Assembly: GCA_019312705.1 (NCBI GenBank)
Contig: JAFDCW010000063.1
Span: forward strand, 1-10,919
Length of the DNA: 10,919 nt
From: Deltaproteobacteria bacterium
GTDB taxonomy: Bacteria; Myxococcota; Polyangia; Polyangiales; B10-G4
Direction of reading: 5' to 3'
Shown here: positions 1 to 6,046 of the stretch, one piece after another
How the letters are laid out: the number at the start of each line of letters is the position of its first letter
Position numbering within the stretch: position 1 is the first letter of the stretch
Notes under the pieces: generated by a model
Databases searched by the model: none
What the model was told of the DNA's origin: nothing
What the model saw: the letters and a program-made list of their open reading frames with translations, nothing else
Made by a program: the position numbers and the translations under genes

Positions 1-1328
1 ACCACCGGCGCCGGCGGGCTTTGCACCGGGTCGGTGATCGGCCCCTACGCGATCATGACCGCCAAGCATTGTGTCTTCGAAGGTTCGCGGCCCCTCGCGT
101 CGTCGCAATTCCTGGTCCTCGTCGGCAGCGATATCCAGAGCATGGGCGGCGTCGAGTCGTTCCACCCGGTCATCGAGATTCGCACCACAGCGGGGACCGA
201 CATCAGCGCGGACATCGAGAACGGGAACGACATTGCGATCCTTCTCCTCGACGCCCCGATCGGGGTGCCCGCCATTCCCATCGAGACGGGCGCGCCGGTC
301 ACCGGGGCCGCGGTGACCGTGGTGGGATTTGGACGAACGATGACCGGGGTTCCGTCACCGACGGACAGCGGAGTGAAGTATCGGGGCACGACTCGGGTCG
401 ACCGGGTTGGCTCCCGGATCTTCGAGACCGTCGGTTCGAGCTGGACCTGCCAGGGTGATAGCGGTGGGCCCGTGTGGAACACGGCCTCCGGGAGGATCAT
501 CGGGATCACGAGCTTTGGCATCGGCGAACGCTGCATGTTCAGGAACAGCTACTTCTCGCGTGTCGACATTCACCGATCGCTCATCGCCGATGCCCTCTCC
601 TACGCGCCCGTGTGCGCTCCCGAGACGGAGGTGTGTGACGGTGTGGACAACGACTGCAACGGTATGGTCGACGAAGGCTGCACGCCCCTCGGAGAGCCTT
701 GCTCCTCGGATGGGGAATGCGCCCGCGGCGGCTGCGAAGACGTTGATGGAACTCGGGTCTGCGTCCGGGATTGCGACCCGACGGACGCCATCCGTGTCCT
801 GATGGTTTCTGCACCCAGGGCTGCCCCCCCGACTGTCCCAACGCCTACCACTGTCGCGCCTCGCTCTGCCGCCGGGGTGACCTCGGCGGGCCGGGGACCG
901 AGTGCGTCGACTCGGAAGACTGCGGGGAGCTGGCCCCGGATTGTGTCGACGCCGACACGGACTTCATCTGCGCCGGCCCCTGCGATGCTGCCGGGGGGTG
1001 TGGACCCGGCCTCGAATGCGCTTCGACCCCCGTCGGGGAGCGATGTTTGCCCCCGGGGTTGCCCCTCGGTGAGACCTGCGCCGAGGGCGCCGATTGCCGA
1101 AGCGGGATCTGCGGCGGCAACGTCTGCACCCGCATTTGCGATCCGACCGATCCCTGTCCTTCCGGCTTCGACTGCAATCCGGCGGGCGAGGTGAGCGGCT
1201 GCTTCGCGGCCCCGGACTCTTCGGGGCGTGACCGCGGTGGTTGCGCGAGCGCCGGCGACTTTCGTGAAGCGACGCCGTGGCTCGCCCTCGTATTGGGGGT
1301 CCTCGTATTCCGCCGGCGCCGCCGGTGA
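1..1328 (+). CDS. Secreted trypsin-fold serine protease with MopE-like and Cys-rich segments and MYXO-CTERM-like tail (5' partial, frameshifted)
   Basis: The start lies before the window. The frame beginning at base 1 shows a chymotrypsin-fold (S1) protease with all three catalytic residues: His in TAKHC (67-69), Asp in NGNDIAILLL (229-231) and Ser in CQGDSGGPV (460-462). A CDGVDNDCNG segment (about 635-675) follows, like the MopE-type motif of myxobacterial exported proteins, then repeated Cys-rich units of the C-x(5)-C type. Around 783-794 the reading frame moves by -1 (one base missing). After it, Cys-rich coding continues without a break to the stop at 1326-1328. The C-terminus is GGC, a hydrophobic helix (WLALVLGVLVF) and five Arg, which fits a MYXO-CTERM sorting signal for surface anchoring after processing. 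The residue two before the Cys of CQGDSGG (chymotrypsin position 189) is Trp, not Asp, so Arg/Lys cleavage is not expected. The protease call is firm; the substrate is unknown. Confidence 0.88.
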
Positions 1329-1636
1329 GCCCAGACGCGACAGACCCGACGGACGGAACTGACGACGTCGTCGAAGTGCCCATCGACGGGGTCCTCGACC
1401 TGCACACCTTCTCTCCCCGAGACGTTCCGGACCTCGTCCCGACCTACCTCGACGAGTGCCAGGCGCGGGGTGTTGTCGAAGTTCGGATCATCCACGGCAA
1501 GGGCAAGGGCGTGCTCCGGCGTACCGTGCACGCCATCCTCGACCGCCGCGGCGACGTCGTCGACTACCACCTCGCGGAACCTCATCGCGGCGGTTGGGGA
1601 GCGACCCTGGTCACCTTGCGGCCCGAGGGTTCGTAG
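1325..1636 (+). CDS. Stand-alone Smr domain protein
   Basis: This is a 103-residue protein dominated by one Smr domain. It carries the family signatures LDLH (LDLHTFSPRD), HGKGKGVLRR and a late GWGATLVTL strand. I start it at GTG 1325, whose bases overlap the TGA stop of the upstream protease (GTGA), a common arrangement for translational coupling. An ATG at 1277 in the same frame would add 16 residues read from inside the protease tail, which is less likely. Smr domains are found at the end of MutS2 and as single-domain proteins. Known members nick or cleave nucleic acid, and some act on mRNA of stalled or collided ribosomes. No MutS-like ATPase part is present, so the exact role is open. 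There is no obvious functional link to the protease. Confidence 0.85.
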   Translation: MSPDATDPTDGTDDVVEVPIDGVLDLHTFSPRDVPDLVPTYLDECQARGVVEVRIIHGKGKGVLRRTVHAILDRRGDVVDYHLAEPHRGGWGATLVTLRPEGS

Positions 1637-1669
1637 CCCGGCGACGCGAACTTTTGTTGGGGCCACCTC

Positions 1670-1697
1670 TTGACGTCGCTGATCGGCTGACTATTAG
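1670..1697 (+). promoter_or_regulatory. Candidate sigma-70 type promoter of the MATE leader
   Basis: TTGACG at 1670-1675 matches 5 of 6 bases of the -35 consensus. After 16 bases comes TATTAG at 1692-1697 (4 of 6 of the -10 consensus). Transcription would start near 1704, just before the GGAGG at 1708-1712. It stands out as AT-rich in a GC-rich region. Seen by eye only. Confidence 0.5.
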
Positions 1698-1721
1698 AAG
1701 AGTTCCCGGAGGAAACTTTCC

Positions 1722-1829
1722 ATGAAGTGCACCCACCCGTCCAACACGATCACCCAGAGCCCGCAGTGGCTTCGCGTGATGCGTGTACGTCGCACAGCGG
1801 CGGGTGCCTCGGAGAGGCTGATCGACTGA
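1722..1829 (+). CDS. Candidate 35-residue leader peptide upstream of the MATE gene
   Basis: An ATG at 1722 follows a near-perfect Shine-Dalgarno site, GGAGG at 1708-1712, with 9 bases between. This is the strongest ribosome site in the window. The ORF begins MKCTHPSNTITQ, has a basic middle (WLRVMRVRR) and ends at TGA 1827-1829. I recognise no family, and no signal peptide or membrane segment is visible. It lies between a good promoter and an intrinsic terminator, and its codons overlap the hairpin arms described for the leader. I therefore infer a regulatory leader peptide whose translation, rather than product, matters. It could also be a small protein gene in its own right, or a chance ORF within a non-coding RNA. 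Confidence 0.45.
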   Translation: MKCTHPSNTITQSPQWLRVMRVRRTAAGASERLID

Positions 1830-1895
1830 CGGTCACAAATCTCCGACTCGAAGTTACCCGCCGCGAACCGAAATACGGTCCGCGGTTTTCTCGTT
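1744..1895 (+). promoter_or_regulatory. Candidate transcription attenuator (alternative hairpins) in the MATE leader
   Basis: Four pairings can be read directly. Hairpin A pairs 1744-1753 with 1776-1786 (10 bp, one bulged G). Hairpin B pairs 1809-1815 (TCGGAGA) with 1840-1846 (TCTCCGA), 7 bp, enclosing the stop codon of the short ORF. A perfect 9-bp GC-rich pairing joins 1797-1805 (GCGGCGGGT) to 1856-1864 (ACCCGCCGC); it encloses hairpin B and takes up the first four bases of the terminator stem. The terminator itself pairs 1861-1870 with 1876-1885. The 1797-1864 stem and the terminator cannot both form completely, which is the layout of antiterminator against terminator. A ribosome held over codons 26-28 of the short ORF would mask 1797-1805 and favour termination; one stalled earlier would favour read-through. 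The mechanism is inferred; the pairings are seen. Confidence 0.5.
1861..1895 (+). terminator. Intrinsic terminator upstream of the MATE gene
   Basis: The stem CCGCG-A-ACCG (1861-1870) closes on CGGT-C-CGCGG (1876-1885) with loop AAATA and one A/C mismatch. It is followed by TTTTCTCGTT (1886-1895). It lies 32 bases past the stop of the short ORF and about 45 bases before the MATE start codon, so it would cut transcripts short before the pump gene unless it is bypassed. Confidence 0.65.
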
Positions 1896-1930
1896 AATGG
1901 GCATCCGCGGGCCTTTGAAAGACCAGTCCG

Positions 1931-3391
1931 ATGCTTACGAGAGAACAAGAAAGCGCAGAAGAAGGCGCGAGAGAGAGTGCGAATGAGGGGGAGCGGAGCG
2001 TCTTCGCTCCGGACCTCCGGTGGGAGGGCCATCCCTTCCGGGAGATGCTGCGCCTGAGCTGGCCCATCGCCATCTCGATGGTGAGTTACGCCGCGATGAC
2101 CCTGGTCGATACGCTCTTCGTCGGGCGTCTCGGGGCCGAAGCCCTCGCCGGTGTGGGCATCGGCGGGATGGCCTCGTTCACCCTCATCTGCTTCGTTTTC
2201 GGCTTGATGCGCGGCGTGAAAATCCTGACGGCTCAAGGCGTCGGCGCGGGAAGAGGCAGCGAATCAAAGGCCTTTCTCCTTGCGGGCCTCGCTTTGGCCC
2301 TGGGGCTGGGCTTCGTGATCGCAGGGGTCGGGCAGGTCGTCGCGGGGCTCCTGCCCCTCATCACCGCGACCCCCGCGTCGGGCTCCCACGCCGAGACCTA
2401 CCTCGGGATCCGTACCCTCGGCTCCCCCGTCGTGCTCGTCTACGTCGCCCTGCGCGAATACCGCTACGGCCTCGGAGACAGTCGATCACCGATGATCGCT
2501 GCGGTTGTCGGCAACGTCGTCAACATCGGCCTCGACTACCTTCTGATCTTCGTCGCCGACTGGGGCGTGGCGGGGGCGGCGGTGGCGACGGTGGCCGGTC
2601 AGGTCGTCGAAGCCGGGCTCTTGGTGGCGGCTCAGAGGAGCGAAGGGTTGCCCCTCCGCGGGCTCACCCTCGGTGCGGTCCGGGCCGTGCTGCGCATCGG
2701 TCTGCCCTCGGGCGTGCAGTTCTTCCTCGAGGTCGGCTCCTTCGCCGTCATGGCGGGCATGCTCGCGGCCCTCTCGGATATCGAGATGGCTGCGCACCAG
2801 ATCGTCATCCAAGCGATCCACTTCACCTTCTTGCCGATCCTCGCCTTTGGTGAGGCCGCGGCGGTGATGACCGGGCAGGCGGTCGGCGCGCGGCGGGACA
2901 CCATGGTTCGCGGCATCGCGTACCGGGCTCTCCTCCTCGCGGGCAGCTATGCGGCCTTGTGTACGGTGGCTCTCGTGACGTCGGCCGAGACGTTCGCTCG
3001 GGCGTTCACAGACGAGTCTGCCGTCATTGCGGCGGCAATTCCCCTCTTCTGGGTCGCGGCGGCGTTCCAGATCGCAGACGCGGCGAACGTCGTCGCGCGC
3101 TCGGCGCTCCAGGGCACCGGGGACGTGCGGGTTCCGGCGGCGGTGGGCATCGTGACCGCTTGGGTCATGACGCCCCCGGCCACGTATTTCCTCGGCTACG
3201 AGCTCGGCCTCGGTGCCCTCGGCGGTTGGCTCGGCATTGCGGGGGAGATTGCGATCGGGGCGGTCATCTTCTGGTGGCGCCTGCTTCGCGGTGGATGGCA
3301 ATCGGCCGCGGCGCGGACTCGGGCCGAAGTCGAGGCGGAGACGGCGGCAGCGCACTCAGACGAATCGCCAGCGATCGAGATGGCGGCCTAG
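1931..3391 (+). CDS. MATE family multidrug/cation efflux transporter
   Basis: This 486-residue protein has the usual length and the twelve-helix hydrophobic pattern of the MATE family, inner-membrane antiporters that expel cationic drugs or metabolites using a Na+ or H+ gradient. Diagnostic stretches include LRLSWPIAISMVSYAAMTLV followed by DTLFVGRLG in helix 1, GVKILTAQGVGAGRG after helix 2, and the second-half equivalent ALQGTGDVRVPAAVG. The first 35 residues are acidic and hydrophilic, and the C-terminal tail after the last helix is also charged. The start at ATG 1931 has only a weak Shine-Dalgarno match, in contrast to the strong one of the short ORF upstream. Expression probably depends on passing the terminator at 1861-1895. 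Substrate cannot be told from sequence; NorM-like and DinF-like assignments are both possible. Confidence 0.93.
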   Translation: MLTREQESAEEGARESANEGERSVFAPDLRWEGHPFREMLRLSWPIAISMVSYAAMTLVDTLFVGRLGAEALAGVGIGGMASFTLICFVFGLMRGVKILTAQGVGAGRGSESKAFLLAGLALALGLGFVIAGVGQVVAGLLPLITATPASGSHAETYLGIRTLGSPVVLVYVALREYRYGLGDSRSPMIAAVVGNVVNIGLDYLLIFVADWGVAGAAVATVAGQVVEAGLLVAAQRSEGLPLRGLTLGAVRAVLRIGLPSGVQFFLEVGSFAVMAGMLAALSDIEMAAHQIVIQAIHFTFLPILAFGEAAAVMTGQAVGARRDTMVRGIAYRALLLAGSYAALCTVALVTSAETFARAFTDESAVIAAAIPLFWVAAAFQIADAANVVARSALQGTGDVRVPAAVGIVTAWVMTPPATYFLGYELGLGALGGWLGIAGEIAIGAVIFWWRLLRGGWQSAAARTRAEVEAETAAAHSDESPAIEMAA

Positions 3392-3420
3392 GTTTTCGCG
3401 ACGACGAGCGGGCCCCGGTC

Positions 3421-3489
3421 CACCTAGACAGCGTCGCATTGAGCGCGATCCCGGCGTGGATCGCGCTGGAGGCGATGCTGTCCTAGGTG
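3421..3489. repeat. 69-bp imperfect palindrome between convergent genes; possible bidirectional terminator or REP-like unit
   Basis: The outer arms CACCTAG/CTAGGTG (3421-3427, 3483-3489) are followed inward by ACAGC/GCTGT, one G-T pair and TCGC/GCGA. A 4-by-4 internal loop follows, then a perfect 10-bp stem (3442-3451 with 3458-3467) around loop CGGCGT. In total 27 pairs form, with one bulged base. It lies between the stops of the MATE gene and the minus-strand lipoprotein and contains the latter's stop codon. Neither side has a T-run, so it is not a textbook intrinsic terminator. No second copy is seen in this window. Confidence 0.6.
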
Positions 3490-5429
3490 TTCTCGGGGGG
3501 TTGGACCTCGAGGACGACGCGGCCGTTGGGGCCGGGAAGCCCGTCCGGCCCGCGAGCCCCGGCGGTGCCGTTTGAACCGCCGGACCCCGCGCTGCCGCCG
3601 GACACCGAATGGCTCTGGCCGTCGCTGTCCGTGCACGTGGTCGAGGAGCCGCCGCTGCCGCCACTGCCGCCGCGGCCACCGTTGCCGCCGACGCCCCCGG
3701 GGCCCCGTCGTCCGCCGGGGGCATGGAGGGTGGACCGCAGCTCTGCCATGAGCTCCGGGCATCGCGACGGACCACAGATCAGCTTGGCGGTGACGGAGCC
3801 CCCCGGCCCGCCGTTGCCGCCCGGGCCTCCGTTGCCTCCCTGGCCGCCACTGGAACCGTTTCCGCCGTTGGCGCCCTGGCTATTCGGGCAGCTCGCGTTG
3901 GTGCCGTTGGTGCCATTGGACCCGTCGTGCCCGTCCTGGCCCCGGTCTCCCGGTCGCCCATCCCCGCCGGCCGCTACCACAGCAAACTGACGCATCTCGT
4001 CCGGCTCGATCACCACCTGGAAGTCCCGCCCGTAGGCGTTGATCGCGTAGAGGTGGAAGCGCGAATCGCTGGAGTCGACGACCACCGAGACAGGGGGGCC
4101 GCCCTCGCCGTAGCCGGGCGCGAAGACGGCCGGGCCGGTGGTCCCGTAGTCCACCTCCCAGACCGCGTCCACGAGGGGAACGCCGCTGAGCAGGATGGGG
4201 ATCCGGAATCCGGGCCCGGTGCGCGCGAGGGACAGGACGTGGGCGAACTCGATCTCTTCTGCCAGGCGGAAATGTCCGTCGTCTTCGAGATGTGCGAAGG
4301 GTAGGCCGATGGAGAGCTCGCGGGCGTCCACGCAGGGCTCCACGCGCAGTTCTTCGGCGGAGGCACAAAGTCGAAGCACTGCCGAGAAGCCCGGGACCGT
4401 GAACGTCAGGACCGGGCGCAGATCGAGGGCGGGCACGACCGATACGTTCTGGCGCTCGCCTCGCCAGCTCGCGAGGCGCGCTCGTTGCGAACGCACGTCC
4501 TGGAGAATCGAGATGCCTCGGACCGGCATGCGTGCGGCGTCGAAGTCCACTCGCGTCGGCCAGTTTGCAGCAAGGGCGACGGGATTGCGGCCCAAGGCCA
4601 TCACCCGGGCCTCGCTCGCCTCGGGCTCATTGCGCACGCGCGCGAAGGGCGAGCGCGCGATTCGGAGCCGTACGAGGCGCCGCGCGGCCTCGGTCCGGAG
4701 GGCCTCGTCCGGGATGCGTCGGCTGTAGATGAGCAGCTCGTCCTCGGCGCCCACCGCGACCAGCTCGTCGAGGCTCTCGATGCTGACCGGCCGCCCGTCG
4801 GGCAGCATGCCCCCTTCGAGGTAGAGAACCAGGAGCGCAGCGTCACGGACCTTCTGCCGGAACGGGCTGAGGGTCTCCTCGTCGAGCTCCCGGAGCGCGG
4901 TCAGGGTCGCCCTTCGTCGGGCTGGGGTCGGGTCCCTCCCCGGCTGACGTTCGCTGTAGACCCGACGGATGACCTCGAGTTGCTCCATGACTGCCGGGTC
5001 GTCTTCGAGGTTCGCGTAGGCGATGCGCAGTACGTACTGCTCGAGCATGCGACCGAGCAGCACCGCGGCGTCCGGGGCCGGCACCTTGCCGAGCATTTCG
5101 TGCATGCAATCCGCCCACTTGTCGGGCCGGGCCCCGCGGCCGATGCCGTCGACGAGGTCCTCGAATTGCCGGGGGTCGGTGAAAAGCACGTGGGGCCCCG
5201 AAGCCATGGGATTGCAGACCGATGGGTCGGCGTCGCGCTGGCGTAGGTAGGACACCACCGCGTCCCCGTCGTTCAGTTGCTGAACCCGCGCGGCGGGCAG
5301 GGGCAGGGTGTGGTTTTTGTGGTGCCGCGCTACCGGCAGATCGCACGCCGTGAGTGCCAGTGGCGCCACGAGCGCCAGTGGCGCCAAGAGCACCGGGAGC
5401 ACGAGACACACGTACGGGGAGGGGCGCAC
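3483..5429 (-). CDS. Lipoprotein with two collagen-like Gly-rich blocks
   Basis: The frame stays open further upstream, but I start at GTG 5429. This gives a short N-terminus with one Arg, a hydrophobic stretch and the lipobox ALTAC with Cys at residue 29, a lipoprotein signal. The protein is then 648 residues. Residues 30 to about 485 form a non-repetitive region of no family I recognise, charged and probably partly helical at first (to about 330), then strand-rich. Residues 488-544 and 572-637 are Gly-rich, the first opening with six clean Gly-X-Y triplets (GRP GDR GQD GHD GSN GTN). A 27-residue segment with two Cys separates them, and VVLEVQPPENT closes the protein. Gly-X-Y blocks often form collagen-like triple helices or extended stalks on bacterial surfaces. 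Position +2 after the lipid Cys is Asp, which in E. coli retains lipoproteins in the inner membrane; that rule may not hold here. Function unknown. Confidence 0.8.
   Translation of the reverse strand: MRPSPYVCLVLPVLLAPLALVAPLALTACDLPVARHHKNHTLPLPAARVQQLNDGDAVVSYLRQRDADPSVCNPMASGPHVLFTDPRQFEDLVDGIGRGARPDKWADCMHEMLGKVPAPDAAVLLGRMLEQYVLRIAYANLEDDPAVMEQLEVIRRVYSERQPGRDPTPARRRATLTALRELDEETLSPFRQKVRDAALLVLYLEGGMLPDGRPVSIESLDELVAVGAEDELLIYSRRIPDEALRTEAARRLVRLRIARSPFARVRNEPEASEARVMALGRNPVALAANWPTRVDFDAARMPVRGISILQDVRSQRARLASWRGERQNVSVVPALDLRPVLTFTVPGFSAVLRLCASAEELRVEPCVDARELSIGLPFAHLEDDGHFRLAEEIEFAHVLSLARTGPGFRIPILLSGVPLVDAVWEVDYGTTGPAVFAPGYGEGGPPVSVVVDSSDSRFHLYAINAYGRDFQVVIEPDEMRQFAVVAAGGDGRPGDRGQDGHDGSNGTNGTNASCPNSQGANGGNGSSGGQGGNGGPGGNGGPGGSVTAKLICGPSRCPELMAELRSTLHAPGGRRGPGGVGGNGGRGGSGGSGGSSTTCTDSDGQSHSVSGGSAGSGGSNGTAGARGPDGLPGPNGRVVLEVQPPENT
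3519..3968 (-). repeat. Gly-rich low-complexity coding repeat (two blocks)
   Basis: Block one covers 3798-3968 and block two 3519-3716, separated by non-repetitive code at 3717-3797. On the plus strand they appear as runs of CCGCC-, CCGTTGCC- and CCACTGCC-like units. Most codons are GGN, giving Gly-X-Y or Gly-Gly-X patterns. The same DNA makes long Pro-rich open frames on the plus strand, which are not genes. Confidence 0.75.
5356..5391. repeat. Two 18-bp tandem direct repeats in a signal-peptide coding region
   Basis: The unit GCCAGTGGCGCCAMGAGC (M is C then A) occurs twice back to back, differing at one base. On the minus strand it encodes the repeated APLAL of the lipoprotein signal peptide, so a unit gain or loss would lengthen or shorten the hydrophobic core by six residues without breaking the frame. 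Confidence 0.7.
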
Positions 5430-5430
5430 G

Positions 5431-5445
5431 TCGGCTACTATAGCC
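5431..5445. promoter_or_regulatory. Candidate shared -10 region for divergent genes
   Basis: GGCTACTATAGCC (5433-5445) is an almost symmetrical element in the 25-base gap between the two divergent start codons (5429 and 5455). It reads TACTAT on the plus strand and TATAGT on the minus strand, both usable as -10 boxes. Transcripts would begin 0 to 7 bases before each start codon. No clear -35 box is seen on either side. Confidence 0.3.
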
Positions 5446-5454
5446 GGGCACGTG

Positions 5455-5985
5455 ATGAAAGCTCTCCTGCTGAAATCTCTCCTGCGGGCCCTCGCATTGG
5501 TTCTTGCCACCTCGTCCCTCGCCGCTCCGGCCCGAGCGCAGCAAGGGCCGGCAAGCACCGACGACGTGGAATGGGAGAGTCGGCGGGAAGCCTGGAATGG
5601 CGAACCCGTCCGGCCCGGAGGCGAACTCGAGGGCGAGACGAATGGTTGGCTATGGGCCGGTACGTCGGCTCTCATCGGCGGCTACGCCCTGAGCTTCCTG
5701 GGCCTCGACCCTCGTCCGGGCTCGGTCATTCCTCTCGTCGGCCCGTGGCTCTCGGCGACCGGCGTCTTCGACGAAGAGCCCTGGTCCGACGGGCAGACGG
5801 TTGCGATGATCTTCAGCGGGGTCCTGCAACTCGGAGGCGTGCTCGGCATCATCCTCGGCGCGCTCAATCCGCGTTACTACGTTATCTACGATGCACCGGT
5901 GGGCGCGCCGCCGCTCTACGTGACCTGGGCCCCGGGCATCGACGGCGCCGAGGTCGGTGCGAGTGTGCGCGTAGATTTGTTCTGA
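5455..5985 (+). CDS. Hypothetical exported or membrane protein
   Basis: This 176-residue protein is of no family I recognise. The start at ATG 5455 gives a clean signal peptide (MKALLLKSLLRALALVLATS, then a likely cleavage after APARA). After an acidic, hydrophilic stretch to about residue 62, two hydrophobic Gly-rich segments follow (roughly residues 63-82 and 120-140), then YVIYDAPVG and a C-terminus ending VRVDLF. A terminal Phe after alternating residues is seen in outer-membrane beta-barrel proteins, but the protein is short and the two helices argue for membrane insertion instead. GTG 5452 directly upstream is an alternative start. No Shine-Dalgarno site is present. It is divergent from the Gly-rich lipoprotein and may share its promoter region. 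The 61 bases to nth could allow read-through. Confidence 0.75.
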   Translation: MKALLLKSLLRALALVLATSSLAAPARAQQGPASTDDVEWESRREAWNGEPVRPGGELEGETNGWLWAGTSALIGGYALSFLGLDPRPGSVIPLVGPWLSATGVFDEEPWSDGQTVAMIFSGVLQLGGVLGIILGALNPRYYVIYDAPVGAPPLYVTWAPGIDGAEVGASVRVDLF

Positions 5986-6046
5986 TCGCTGCGCCCTCCA
6001 TCGACGACCAGGCTCGCCGCGCTCCGGAACATGATATGAGGGCCCC

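Noticed and set aside
823..832. C-run near 825 as the site of the protease frameshift
   Set aside because: The downstream frame already encodes a proper Cys-rich sequence (HPCPDGFCTQGC) before this run, so the shift must lie upstream of it.
845..1666. Long minus-strand open frame (273 codons) opposite the protease tail and Smr gene
   Set aside because: It is antisense to two well-supported genes and rich in Arg, Pro and Ser. It arises from GC-biased codon positions, and no domain is visible.
1768..1869. A second antiterminator pairing, GG(C)TTCGCG at 1768-1776 with 1862-1869
   Set aside because: It is shorter, with a bulge, and weaker than the perfect 9-bp pairing at 1797-1805 with 1856-1864, and it competes with hairpin A. 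Kept only as an alternative.
1722..1895. Known riboswitch class in front of the MATE gene
   Set aside because: I compared it by memory with guanidine, fluoride and Mn-type riboswitch motifs and saw no convincing match. A covariance-model search would decide.
2486..3355. 289-codon minus-strand open frame opposite the MATE gene
   Set aside because: Composition is Arg/His/Asp-rich with no recognisable motif; a shadow of the MATE coding strand.
3487..4304. Pro-rich and Ala-rich plus-strand frames opposite the Gly-rich lipoprotein
   Set aside because: GGN codons read backwards give Pro and Ala runs. The minus-strand frame has a signal peptide and a coherent protein.
5430..5675. Upstream extension of the Gly-rich lipoprotein to ATG 5675
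   Set aside because: It would bury the lipoprotein signal 82 residues inside the protein and overlap the divergent gene by more than 200 bases.
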